A DNA stretch of 64,000 bases from Cupriavidus numazuensis (GTDB taxonomy: Bacteria; Pseudomonadota; Gammaproteobacteria; Burkholderiales; Burkholderiaceae): NCBI RefSeq assembly GCF_905397435.1, contig NZ_CAJPVI010000011.1:62001-126000 (forward strand), in the 5' to 3' direction. The position numbers and the translations under genes are program-made. Under the pieces are notes generated by a model. It searched no databases. It saw nothing but the letters and a program-made list of their open reading frames with translations, and was not told the origin of the DNA. Below are positions 1 through 7,703 of this stretch, piece after piece (position 1 is the first letter of the stretch; the number at the start of each line of letters is the position of its first letter).

Positions 1-98
1 TCAAGACCCGCATCAATACCCAGTGGATCTATCCGCCGAGCGCCGATCGCGCTGAGGCGCTTGCATTGGCTGACCCACTGCGCATCGTTGTGGCCTGA
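1..98 (+). CDS. C-terminal tail of an unidentified protein (5'-truncated)
   Basis: An open frame enters from the left edge (first full codon at base 3) and ends at a TGA at 96-98, giving 31 residues that end in LRIVVA. Composition and codon use (GCC, CGC, CTG, GAT) fit the coding genes of the window. Too little is present to assign a family, and no domain is recognisable. It runs in the same direction as the next gene but is separated from it by about 270 bases in which I see no gene. It could be a chance frame. Confidence 0.4.
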   Translation, partial: KTRINTQWIYPPSADRAEALALADPLRIVVA

Positions 99-371
99 CG
101 GCGCAAGGCAGGAGGAAAAGAGTGGTGATCCACACGGATCGCCGCTCACCTCCTCGCCGCAAGTGCTCTTGCACAGACGCTGCCGGCGATTCTTCCGCTC
201 GACTCCGAGTCAGCGCCAGGAGGCATGCGGCCGGGTGCGGCATGTTTGAGCATCAGGGACTATTCTTGCAGGAGCAGCGGCCCACGGTATGCGGCATGCT
301 GCGCCCCCCCGATCACTTGGCAAGCGCACTCGGACGGGTTTCTTAATCGTGTCCCAACAGGCGAGGCTATC

Positions 372-698
372 ATGAGCAAAACCCTTCTATCCGGCCTGAT
401 TCTTGCAACAGCGGTCGTGGCTACGGTGCCGCTTGCATATGCGCAATCCAAGCCGGATCCCTACACGCAAGGGGCGAAGGCCGGCAAAGCCGATCCGTTC
501 ACCGACGGCGCCAAGACCGGCAAGTTTGATACCTATACCGACGGTGCCAAGCAGTCGACGCGCTCAGACCTCGCGCCGGGTGCGAAGCCGGACCCATACA
601 CCGATGGCGCGCGCACAGGCAAGCCCGACCCGTACACTGACGGCGCCCGCACCGGCAAGCCCGACCCGTACACTGACGGCGCAAAGACCTCCAAGTAG
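372..698 (+). CDS. Secreted 12-residue-repeat protein (DPYTDGA family, paralogue 1)
   Basis: A 108-residue protein that I do not recognise as a named family. Residues 1-24 form a clear Sec signal peptide (KTLLSGLILATAVVATVPLA, then AYA before the predicted cut). The rest is almost wholly a 12-residue tandem repeat with consensus K-P-D-P-[YF]-T-D-G-A-[KR]-T-G. There are six full units starting at residues 27, 39, 51, 72, 84 and 96, with a degenerate spacer at 63-71. There is no cysteine and no transmembrane segment in the mature part, so a soluble, extended periplasmic or secreted protein is likely. I chose the ATG at 372 because of the signal peptide and the purine-rich AGGCGAGG upstream; longer in-frame extensions lack both. 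A canonical terminator follows at 739-773, so it is probably monocistronic. A paralogue lies at 5517-5768. Function unknown. Confidence 0.8.
   Translation: MSKTLLSGLILATAVVATVPLAYAQSKPDPYTQGAKAGKADPFTDGAKTGKFDTYTDGAKQSTRSDLAPGAKPDPYTDGARTGKPDPYTDGARTGKPDPYTDGAKTSK
585..692 (+). repeat. Three in-frame 36-bp tandem repeats
   Basis: Units 585-620, 621-656 and 657-692 each encode one 12-residue motif. The second and third are identical over their first 26 bases, while the first differs only by scattered, mostly synonymous changes (for example CCATAC against CCGTAC). The near-identity of the last two units suggests recent duplication inside the gene. Earlier units of the same protein are conserved only at protein level. 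Confidence 0.9.
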
Positions 699-738
699 CC
701 CGTCCTGCAGTCCTTCGAATGCAGGGATATTGGCATAC

Positions 739-773
739 AACCCCGCGCGCGTTTGCCCGCTCGCGGGGTTTTT
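739..773 (+). terminator. Rho-independent terminator
   Basis: A stem of CCCCGCG (741-747) with CGCGGGG (762-768), extended by AA/TT, is followed by a run of five T (769-773). It lies 40 bases after the stop of the secreted repeat protein and is the clearest intrinsic terminator in the window. The remaining bases up to the next gene at 999 show no gene. Confidence 0.85.
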
Positions 774-998
774 GCATTTGGCCGGCGAGGATGTTTACGC
801 CCTCACGCCCTCCTCCGCTTCACCATCGACGCGAACTCGCAAATCGCCCTTGCTGACCTCAAAGAGCGCGCTGCCGAACTGCTGGCGTACGCCCCGGCGC
901 TCGCCGCCTTGACGGCGCCCATACCGCGTGGCCGTCGCCGATGCGCCCGAGAGTAAACTGCGCAGAACAATCGGTGCATTGCCATCCGGACAATAAGA

Positions 999-1970
999 AT
1001 GAATCTCGCAAGGATCGACCTCAACCTGCTGCGCGTCTTCGATGCGGTGTACGAAGATCGCAACCTGCTGGCCGCTGGCAAGCGCCTGCATCTCAGTCAA
1101 TCAGCCATCAGCCACGCACTGGGCCGTCTTCGCGACGTGCTCCAGGACGATCTCTTCGTCCGCACAGCCAAGGGCATGGAGCCGACCGCCCGCGCAGTGA
1201 CAATGGCGACGCCCATCCGGAACGCGTTGCGGCAGATCCAGACCGCGCTTGGTGATGAACCCTTCGATCCGGCCAGCGCGCGCCGGGAGTTCGTGGTGGC
1301 CGCCAACGACTACATTACATTGCTTCTGCTCAGCCGGCTGAGCCAGCGCCTGCGCGCGGAAGCGCCGATGGTCGACCTTGTGGTGCGCCCTTCGACAAGA
1401 CTCGATCTGGCCGGGCAGATCGACATCGGCCGCATCGATATCGCTATCGGCATCTTCGCGGAGGTGCCGACGCGGTTCCAGTCGATGCTGGTCTGGAAGC
1501 AAACCGAGGTAATGGTCGCGCATCGCGATCATCCGATCGGCGACCGTCCGCTGACTCATGATGACCTGCTGACCTATCCACTGGTCGCCGTGTCACTGGG
1601 CGGGCAGGAGGAAGGCGCGGTCAGCGGCTTTATCGTCGAACGCGGCCTTGCACGGCAATCGGAAATGTTCGACCGGCAGGCGCTGGAAGATGCGTTCACG
1701 GGTTCAGCAACGCTGCCGCGTATCCGCGTCGCCGTGGCGCATTCGCTGGCGATACCCTCTCTGGTTCGCCACAGCGACATGCTGGCGCTCGTGCCTTCGC
1801 CGTTGGGTCGCGAGTTCGAGCGTCATGGTGAACTGCGCATTCATCCGTTGCCCTACCCCGCGCCCGTGACGTCGGTACGGGCAGTGTGGCACGGCCGCAA
1901 TGACGAAGATCCGGCCTTGCAATGGCTGCGCAAGCAGATTGCCGATGTGGCGAGCCAGGTGAGAACTTAA
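999..1970 (+). CDS. LysR-family transcriptional regulator (possible pnbR)
   Basis: A 323-residue LysR-type regulator. The N-terminal winged helix-turn-helix covers about residues 5-64 (DLNLLRVFDAVYEDRNLLAA, then LHLSQSAISHALGRLR, then DDLFVR). A periplasmic-binding-protein-like effector domain occupies about 90-310. It is convergent with the hydroxylaminobenzoate lyase gene at 2154-2711 and lies next to the MFS carrier and nitroreductase. This resembles reported 4-nitrobenzoate loci, where a LysR protein (PnbR) activates pnbA/pnbB. That role is inferred from position only. The start at 999 gives the canonical NLARIDLNLL beginning of the family. Confidence 0.85.
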   Translation: MNLARIDLNLLRVFDAVYEDRNLLAAGKRLHLSQSAISHALGRLRDVLQDDLFVRTAKGMEPTARAVTMATPIRNALRQIQTALGDEPFDPASARREFVVAANDYITLLLLSRLSQRLRAEAPMVDLVVRPSTRLDLAGQIDIGRIDIAIGIFAEVPTRFQSMLVWKQTEVMVAHRDHPIGDRPLTHDDLLTYPLVAVSLGGQEEGAVSGFIVERGLARQSEMFDRQALEDAFTGSATLPRIRVAVAHSLAIPSLVRHSDMLALVPSPLGREFERHGELRIHPLPYPAPVTSVRAVWHGRNDEDPALQWLRKQIADVASQVRT

Positions 1971-2153
1971 CAACTCCCGTTTGCTGCAAGGTTACCTCGC
2001 ACGCATTTCACCGCAGTCGGCGAAACTCGGCATGCTGGTGATTCCGCAGGGATTCTCGCTGGGAACCGCGCATCAGGCATTCGACGCGCATGGCCACCTT
2101 TTCCAGGAGCCGGTGGCTCGCCGATGACGACGAGCCGCCCTTCATCCCGCGAG

Positions 2154-2711
2154 TCAGTGAGCGTCGGGTGCCTTGACGTTGTAGGCAATGCGGCCTGCCG
2201 GCAGGAAGAAGAGCGCGATCACTGCGCCGCCCTTGGCCTCGGGATAATGATGACTGCCAGGTGCAGGCGCAGTCCATCCGCCGTAGCACCAGCCATTCGG
2301 CCCCGCCAGCGCCGCGCCTTCATTGAGCGATACCACCATATTGAACTCGCCATAGGGGTGGGAATGATAGTCGCCGCGGAAAGCATCTTCCGGGTTGTGC
2401 TGATCGTTGCCCGAGCTGTCCATATAGACCGCGGTAATGCTGAAGCCGAAGGTCGTCTCCGACGGATCGACAAGGCGCGATCGCCGGTACTTGCGGCCCG
2501 CGATTTCCGCGTTGGCGGCCCAGCCTTCCTCTTCGACACCAATCGTGATCAGTCGGGCGAGATCCCGATACAACACGCTTTCGCGACCGTATTTGGTGTT
2601 CAGCCATTGCTCGACTTCGCTTCCGGTGGTCATGTCCTTGACCTCTTCAAGAAACGGAATGCAGCGAGCGATCAATTGCTCCTTGTGGCTGGTTGCTTCG
2701 GTGTTCGACAT
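2154..2711 (-). CDS. pnbB: 4-hydroxylaminobenzoate lyase (PnbB/DUF4863 family)
   Basis: A 185-residue protein matching, as I recall the family, p-hydroxylaminobenzoate lyase. That enzyme converts 4-hydroxylaminobenzoate to protocatechuate and ammonia, the second step of reductive 4-nitrobenzoate breakdown. Supporting sequence is the His-rich core GDYHSHPYGEFNMVV followed by a GWTAPAPGSHHYPE motif and the hydrophobic end AVIALFFLPAGRIAYNV, a cupin-like arrangement. The ATG at 2711 is preceded by GAGGACC; a longer frame to 2900 has no ribosome site and reads Cys/Arg-rich noise. It diverges from the carrier at 3183, with the nitroreductase just beyond, and all three together make the assignment stronger than any alone. 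The protein is cytoplasmic. Confidence 0.78.
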   Translation of the reverse strand: MSNTEATSHKEQLIARCIPFLEEVKDMTTGSEVEQWLNTKYGRESVLYRDLARLITIGVEEEGWAANAEIAGRKYRRSRLVDPSETTFGFSITAVYMDSSGNDQHNPEDAFRGDYHSHPYGEFNMVVSLNEGAALAGPNGWCYGGWTAPAPGSHHYPEAKGGAVIALFFLPAGRIAYNVKAPDAH

Positions 2712-3182
2712 AAGGTCCTCATGGTCTCGGTTCGGCGTCGGCTCGCATCGCCAGCGATGCTGACGATGTGCCCGCGTAGCGGCGTTTCTGCCTGCAGGCA
2801 CGATGCCATACGGTGCACAACCGCGGAAGCGACAACCGTTCAAGGTGACATTGCATGCCGTGCAAGAGGCGCCATGTGTGACGCAGGTTTCGCCGTTCAA
2901 TATCCATATGCATAGATTTCAATGGCTCGTACATGTCGAACATGCGATCAATAAATTAGCGCTTATGCGAGGCAAAAACGTTCCGGCACGATCAATTCAC
3001 GCTGGCTTTCCTGCATGTTCGAAGCATTAATGTCCCTGACCAGGAATTCTGTTTCGCGAACGGCCTGCCCTTGTCGGGGTTGACCCTGTTGCCGCTCGCC
3101 ATTGGCAAACCTATGCTCCGCCCCGATAGCGCTCGTCGCCCGTCGAGAGCCCTGATCAATAGTCATCCCCACAGGAGTTGCC
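2712..3182. promoter_or_regulatory. Divergent control region between pnbB and the MFS carrier
   Basis: These 471 bases contain no convincing gene and must hold the promoters of pnbB (leftward) and of the carrier and nitroreductase (rightward). It is more AT-rich around 2900-3010. A small inverted repeat, CATGT (2932-2936) and ACATG (2940-2944) separated by CGA, is a candidate binding site for the LysR regulator. I see no certain -35/-10 pair. Confidence 0.45.
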
Positions 3183-4535
3183 ATGAGTCACCACCAGAGC
3201 GCGACATCGAAAGTCATCGATGTCCAGCAGTTCATTGATGAACATTCTTTTTCCCCATATCAATGGCTGATCCTGTTCATCTGCTTTCTGATCGTCGCGG
3301 CGGACGGATTCGACACGGCAGCGATCGGCTTTGTCGCGCCGGCCGTCGCCAGGGAATGGTCCATTCCCGTCAGTGCATTGGGGCCGGTGCTCAGTGCTGC
3401 GCTGGTCGGCCTGGCGCTGGGTGCGCTGCTGGCAGGACCGATCGCCGACCGGATTGGCCGGCGCAGGGTCTTGATCGGTTCGGTCTTCTTCTTCGGCCTC
3501 TGGACGGCGGCGTGCGTTGCCGCGACGGACATCTGGCAACTGACCGTGTTCCGCTTCCTGACCGGCATCGGTCTCGGCGCGGCCTTGCCCAACGCGACCA
3601 CGCTGCTGTCGGAATACGTGCCGGCGAAACGACGCGCATTGCTACTGAACATCATGTTCTGTGGCTTTACGCTGGGTGCCTCGGCAGGAGGACTTGCGGC
3701 GGCCGCATTGATTCCCGACTTCGGATGGCGATCGGTCTTCGTGGTCGGCGGCGCTGTACCGGTCCTGTTGGCGATCGGCCTGATCCGGCTCCCCGAATCG
3801 ATCCGCTTCATGGTGATCAGGGACTGGCCAATCGAGCGGATCCGTCACGTTCTGCGGCGGATTGCCAATGACCCTGCTATCGCCACGTCGCGCTTTACCG
3901 TCTGGGAAAACCAGGGGGATTCGCAACGCACACCGATCGGCGCGATGCTCGCCAGGCCGTACCGGTTCGGCACGCTGACGCTATGGCTGGCCTATTACAT
4001 GGGGCTGCTCGTCTATTACACACTCACGAGCTGGATGCCAACGCTGATCCGCGAGGCAGGCTTCAGCTTGCGCGAGGCAGCGCTCGTTACAGCGCTGTTT
4101 CCGGCGGGTGGCGTGCTTGGCGCGCTGATTTTCGGCTGGTTGATGGATCGCTGGAATCCCAGCCGAACCGTTGCACTGGCCTTCCTGCTTCTCGGCGTCG
4201 CGGTCTGTGCGATGGGACAAGGAGCGGCCAGCACCGGGTCGCTCGCGGTTCTGACGTTTGTGGCAGGCGTTTGCATGACCGGCGCGCAGATGTCGATGCT
4301 TGCATTGGCCGCGCTGTTCTATCCCACCCACAGCCGCGCGACCGGCGTGGCCTGGATGCTCGGTGTGGGGCGCTTCGGTGGCATTCTCGGTGCCATGGGC
4401 GGCGGCACGCTGCTCGCGGCGGGCTACAGCATGATCTACATCTTCACGCTGATGGCCGCGCCGGCATTCGTTGCCGCATTGGCCCTGTTCGCGATGGCAT
4501 GGGACCGCGCGCGACCGGCACTCGCCGTTCATTGA
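3183..4535 (+). CDS. MFS aromatic acid:H+ symporter (AAHS/PcaK type)
   Basis: A 450-residue, 12-helix carrier. It shows the AAHS signature DGFDTAAIG at residues 41-49 in helix 1 and the MFS loop motif GPIADRIGRRR at about 85-95. The second-half loop repeats the pattern (GWLMDRWNPSR). The family imports aromatic acids such as 4-hydroxybenzoate or protocatechuate with protons across the inner membrane. Lying between pnbB and pnbA, its likely substrate is 4-nitrobenzoate. That is an inference from context. The start at 3183 has AGGAG seven bases upstream. The nitroreductase gene follows 107 bases later on the same strand, probably co-transcribed. Confidence 0.88.
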   Translation: MSHHQSATSKVIDVQQFIDEHSFSPYQWLILFICFLIVAADGFDTAAIGFVAPAVAREWSIPVSALGPVLSAALVGLALGALLAGPIADRIGRRRVLIGSVFFFGLWTAACVAATDIWQLTVFRFLTGIGLGAALPNATTLLSEYVPAKRRALLLNIMFCGFTLGASAGGLAAAALIPDFGWRSVFVVGGAVPVLLAIGLIRLPESIRFMVIRDWPIERIRHVLRRIANDPAIATSRFTVWENQGDSQRTPIGAMLARPYRFGTLTLWLAYYMGLLVYYTLTSWMPTLIREAGFSLREAALVTALFPAGGVLGALIFGWLMDRWNPSRTVALAFLLLGVAVCAMGQGAASTGSLAVLTFVAGVCMTGAQMSMLALAALFYPTHSRATGVAWMLGVGRFGGILGAMGGGTLLAAGYSMIYIFTLMAAPAFVAALALFAMAWDRARPALAVH

Positions 4536-4642
4536 ACCGCCGCAGCTGTGCAGCGGGTGCAATCGGCCCTTGCACATGTTTCACCGTGCGCTTCCCGTAT
4601 GCCATGCCATGATGAGGAAGCCTCCTTTCTTGTTTTCAGCTC

Positions 4643-5344
4643 ATGACCATTACCCGAGACTCTCATCCAACTGCCACGATCGTCGACGGCATCATCCGCG
4701 CCCGTCGAGCCGTGAGGTATTTCCGGCCTGATCCGGTACCGCAACGCATGGTCGAGGACATCCTCGACGTGGCGAGATTTGCGCCCAGCAACTCGAATAT
4801 CCAGCCGTGGCATGTTTACGCGTTGGCCGGGCAGGAGAAAGCTGCGCTGAGCGAAGCGTTGAGTCAGGCGCATAGGGAGGATCGACATCCGCCATTGCGG
4901 CATATCCCCGACCCGCTTCCCGAAGCGATGCGAGTTCGCCAGGAGGCATTCGGATCGGTGTACTACGGCGCGCTGGGCATACCCAAACAGGATCTGCAGC
5001 AACGCACGAAGGTAACGGCGCGAAACTTCGACTTCTTCGGCGCGCCGGTCGGCTTGATCTTTGCGATCGATCCATCTCTTACCAAATTCAGCTGGCTGGA
5101 CTATGGGCTGTTTATCCAGACGATCATGATTGCCGCCAGCGCCATCGGCCTTGCCACATGCCCTCAGGTGTCGTTCGTGCGCTATCAGGACATCATTTCC
5201 AGACACCTCGATTTTCCCGACGGTTTCCAGGTCGTGTGCGGAATGAGCCTCGGTTTCCCCGATGACGAGTCGACTGTCAATCGCCTTGATATGGCGCGTG
5301 AGCCGGTTGATGGCTTTACGCGTTTCCTGGGGTTCGGTGATTGA
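4643..5344 (+). CDS. pnbA: Nitroreductase, probable 4-nitrobenzoate reductase
   Basis: A 233-residue member of the FMN-dependent nitroreductase fold. The N-terminal RRAVRYFRPDPVP segment and FAPSNSNIQPWHVYAL are the usual FMN phosphate and isoalloxazine contacts, and a late IGLATCPQVSFVRY segment matches the conserved helix near the flavin. It would reduce a nitroarene to the hydroxylamine with NAD(P)H. Together with pnbB and the aromatic-acid carrier, 4-nitrobenzoate is the likely substrate; a general nitroreductase remains possible. The ribosome site is weak (GAGGA lies about 25 bases from the ATG), so translation may be inefficient or the start slightly different. The cytoplasmic protein is of normal family length. 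Confidence 0.75.
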   Translation: MTITRDSHPTATIVDGIIRARRAVRYFRPDPVPQRMVEDILDVARFAPSNSNIQPWHVYALAGQEKAALSEALSQAHREDRHPPLRHIPDPLPEAMRVRQEAFGSVYYGALGIPKQDLQQRTKVTARNFDFFGAPVGLIFAIDPSLTKFSWLDYGLFIQTIMIAASAIGLATCPQVSFVRYQDIISRHLDFPDGFQVVCGMSLGFPDDESTVNRLDMAREPVDGFTRFLGFGD

Positions 5345-5474
5345 GTGTGCCGTCGTGTACGCGGCGCACGCCAACACCAACGTCGGCCAGCAACCGCTCC
5401 GCGACGGTGCGCACGCGCCGGCCGTCTCGCTGCCGGGCAGGCATCTGCCCTGGATCCCTGCGCCTGGACAACGA

Positions 5475-5494
5475 GGCGGCCGCGAAGGGCCGCC
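5475..5494. repeat. Hairpin downstream of secreted repeat protein 2
   Basis: A 7-bp perfect stem, GGCGGCC (5475-5481) with GGCCGCC (5488-5494) and a 6-base loop, lies 23 bases past the stop of the minus-strand gene ending at 5517. There is no T-run on either side, so it may stabilise the mRNA end or be a weak or Rho-dependent terminator. It also falls after pnbA, with which the gene is convergent. Confidence 0.45.
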
Positions 5495-5516
5495 CTGTTG
5501 CCTTGGCTTAGGAGAG

Positions 5517-5768
5517 TCAGGCCCCGCTGCCGCGCGCATCGCTGTGCCCGCCGTCGGTGAAGCCATCACGCGAACCGATGCGCGCGCCATCAGTAAAGGG
5601 ATCGCGCGAACCGATGCGCGCCCCATCGGTATAGGGATCGCGCGGGCCGTTGTGGCTCGGGGCGGCCACGATCAGTGCATCAGCATAGCCGCCGGCATGG
5701 GCGGTTGGGCTGAAGCCGGCAACCAGCGCAGCGGTGGCAAGAAGGGTCCTGGCAAGATTCTTGTGCAT
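5517..5768 (-). CDS. Secreted 12-residue-repeat protein (DPYTDGA family, paralogue 2)
   Basis: An 83-residue protein of unknown function. Residues 1-25 are a Sec signal peptide (KNLARTLLATAALVAGFSPT, then AHA). After a short linker there are three 12-residue units at 43-54, 55-66 and 67-78 with the pattern R-D-P-[YF]-T-D-G-A-R-I-G-S, the last degenerate. Unit length and the D-P-Y-T-D-G-A core are the same as in the protein at 372-698, so the two are paralogues even though the flanking residues differ. The ATG at 5768 has TTGGAG upstream, and the longer frame to 5873 lacks both signal peptide and ribosome site. It lies downstream of a small lipoprotein-like ORF and an FAD oxidase on the same strand, 201 bases away. 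Confidence 0.78.
   Translation of the reverse strand: MHKNLARTLLATAALVAGFSPTAHAGGYADALIVAAPSHNGPRDPYTDGARIGSRDPFTDGARIGSRDGFTDGGHSDARGSGA
5535..5642 (-). repeat. Three in-frame 36-bp tandem repeats
   Basis: Units 5607-5642, 5571-5606 and 5535-5570 (minus strand) encode the three 12-residue motifs. The first two share most bases, for example the GAACCGATGCGCGC segment seen on the plus strand in each. The third has drifted. Confidence 0.85.
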
Positions 5769-5969
5769 GGCAATCTCCAACATGGGTGTCGGCGGCGCTG
5801 CCGCGGCGGCACTCCTCGTGCAGGCGATCAATCGAAACGACACGTGCCACACGGGATCGCCTCTGCCGTGCAAGCCGTTGCCTGGCGTGGGCCGGCCGCA
5901 GGTCGTGGCTGCGGCGTAGGCCCGGACTCCTGGATCAGTGGGGGCGCATGGGGAAAGGACCGCCCTGCC

Positions 5970-6137
5970 CTAGCGCAACAGGTAGAGCGAATGCTGGTCT
6001 CCATTTGCCAGTGCGCCGGTGCCCGCGATCGCGGTCATGGCGTGATCGCTGGGATAATCCGCGTCGGCCCCGGTGTCGCGGCAACCGGCGCAAGCCAGCA
6101 TCAACGCTGCAAATCCGATGCACAACAAGCTGTTCAT
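5970..6137 (-). CDS. Small lipoprotein-like peptide (55 residues)
   Basis: A short reading frame with a strong ribosome site (AAGGAGATTTCC directly before the ATG). Its first 19 residues, MNSLLCIGFAALMLACAGC, look like a lipoprotein signal: a hydrophobic core then ACAGC, although the lipobox -3 residue is Cys rather than the usual Leu. The mature part, about 36 residues, is small and polar with no known domain. It sits 60 bases downstream of the FAD oxidase gene and 201 bases upstream of the secreted repeat protein, all on the same strand, so a shared transcript is plausible. I do not recognise a family. A short secreted peptide cannot be excluded. Confidence 0.62.
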   Translation of the reverse strand: MNSLLCIGFAALMLACAGCRDTGADADYPSDHAMTAIAGTGALANGDQHSLYLLR

Positions 6138-6197
6138 GGAAATCTCCTTCCGCGGGGCGCGCGGGGTACTTGCGCCCCATGTCGCAATCGTGTTGCT

Positions 6198-7583
6198 TCA
6201 GGCTGGCCTGATGTTCTGATTCACGCGGAACAGGTTGGCCGGGTCGTACTTGCGCTTGATCTCCGCCAGCCGCGCGTAGTTGTCGCGATAGGACGCCTTC
6301 ACGTTGTCATTCCCTTCGTCCATCATCATGTTGATGTAGCCGCCGCCCGCAGAGTGCGGATGCAGGGCCAGCCAGTAGTCTTTCGCCCACTGCACGATGC
6401 GGTCGTTGTTGGCCGGATCGGGATCCACGCCAACAATCACGCTCGCAAAATTGGCATCGCGGTAGCTGAAGGCCGTGTCGTCGCAACCGGCACGATGCGC
6501 TGCGCCATTGATCGGATACAGGTGCATGGTCGAGTGCATCGACGGCAACTGCTGCGCGTACTTGATGTGCAGATCGATCGCCTTGTCGCTGAGCTCGCTG
6601 ACGAAGTCGGCTTTCCAGTACCACTGCAGGCCAGCCGGATACAGTCCGTCGAACAGGCTCTGCAGGACCGGCCAGGGGATCGGCCCGGCAAAGTCCACCG
6701 CGGGCGGCATGGCCTGGCGAATCGGACGGAAATGCGCGTCGGCCTCATCGAGCGGCCCGGTGTAGCACCACACGACGGCGCACATCTTCTGCAGGTGGAC
6801 TTCCTCCGGGAACGGCGGCGCAGGCGGCACGGTCACGAAGCCGAACCAGCCATTGATCTGCTGCGGCGCGTGCAGGATAAAGTCGCGCCACCAGGCCATC
6901 AGTTCGCGTGCCTGCTCCATCGGCCACAGCATCGGGCCGCCATAAACTGTGGCAACGGGATGCGCCTTGAACTCGAACGACGTCACCACGCCGAAGTTGC
7001 CACCGCCGCCGCGCAATGCCCAGAACAGGTCGGCGTTTTCCTTGTCGCTTGCGGTGACGATGCGCCCGTCGGCCAGCACGACCTCGGCGCTGAGCAGGTT
7101 GTCGATCGTCAGGCCGTAGGCGCGGCTGAGGTAACCGATGCCGCCGCCGAGCGTCAGCCCGCCCACGCCGGTTGTCGAGATGAAGCCACTTGGCGTTGCC
7201 AGCCCGTAGGCACTGGCGGCGTGATCCACGTCGCCCCAGGTGCAGCCACCGCCCACCCGCAGCGTCTTGCGTCCGGCATCGACAAACACGCCCTTCATTG
7301 GCGACAGGTCGATGACCAGCCCACCGTCGCAGGTGCCGAGCCCGGCACCATTGTGCGCACCGCCGCGCACGGCCAGCAGCATCCCGCTGTCGCGCGCAGC
7401 GTTCACCGCGGCAACGACGTCCGCCACATCGACGCAGCGCGCGATGATCGCGGGGCGCTTGTCGATCATGCCGTTGTACACGGCACGCGCCTGATCGTAA
7501 GCCGTGTCACCGGGCTGAATCAGTTGTCCGCGAACATTCGCCTTGAGGGCGGTTGCGACGGCTTCGCTCATCGACGTTTCCAT
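6198..7583 (-). CDS. FAD-binding oxidase, berberine-bridge type
   Basis: A 461-residue flavoprotein of the VAO/PCMH fold. The FAD domain covers about residues 40-210. RGGAHNGAG (73-81) carries the histidine usually linked covalently to FAD (H77), and Cys85 lies just after it. GVGGLTLGGGIGYLSR and ALRGGGGNFGVVTSFEF are further flavin-binding segments. The berberine-bridge C-terminal domain ends in IKRKYDPANLFRVNQNI. Such enzymes oxidise alcohols, sugars or aromatic side chains using O2; the substrate here is unknown. There is no signal peptide. The ATG at 7583 follows AGGAGG. The BTAD/AAA regulator ends 120 bases upstream on the same strand and may control it. Confidence 0.87.
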   Translation of the reverse strand: METSMSEAVATALKANVRGQLIQPGDTAYDQARAVYNGMIDKRPAIIARCVDVADVVAAVNAARDSGMLLAVRGGAHNGAGLGTCDGGLVIDLSPMKGVFVDAGRKTLRVGGGCTWGDVDHAASAYGLATPSGFISTTGVGGLTLGGGIGYLSRAYGLTIDNLLSAEVVLADGRIVTASDKENADLFWALRGGGGNFGVVTSFEFKAHPVATVYGGPMLWPMEQARELMAWWRDFILHAPQQINGWFGFVTVPPAPPFPEEVHLQKMCAVVWCYTGPLDEADAHFRPIRQAMPPAVDFAGPIPWPVLQSLFDGLYPAGLQWYWKADFVSELSDKAIDLHIKYAQQLPSMHSTMHLYPINGAAHRAGCDDTAFSYRDANFASVIVGVDPDPANNDRIVQWAKDYWLALHPHSAGGGYINMMMDEGNDNVKASYRDNYARLAEIKRKYDPANLFRVNQNIRPA

Positions 7584-7703
7584 GATTGCCTCCTGTCCGG
7601 CTGGTATGCAGGAGTTTTAGCAACCTCGGCGTTTCGAAAGCGTTAGGTGTGCCGTTACATGGGGGTTCTGTCGCCCGACCGGAGTGTGTCGGTCGCGCGG
7701 AGA

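Noticed and set aside
99..371. Coding gene before the secreted repeat protein
   Set aside because: Several short frames exist on both strands but none has a domain or consistent codon use; the AGGAGG at about 110 is not followed by a start at suitable spacing.
585..692. 36-bp repeats as a CRISPR-like array
   Set aside because: The repeats are contiguous without spacers, in frame, and code for a protein motif.
372..698. EF-hand calcium protein
   Set aside because: The 12-residue period and D/D/G positions are suggestive, but key loop ligands are absent and no helices flank the repeats.
5262..7646. A very long plus-strand open frame opposite the FAD oxidase
   Set aside because: It is the antisense shadow of a clear flavoprotein gene in GC-rich DNA. 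It has no ribosome site and no domain.
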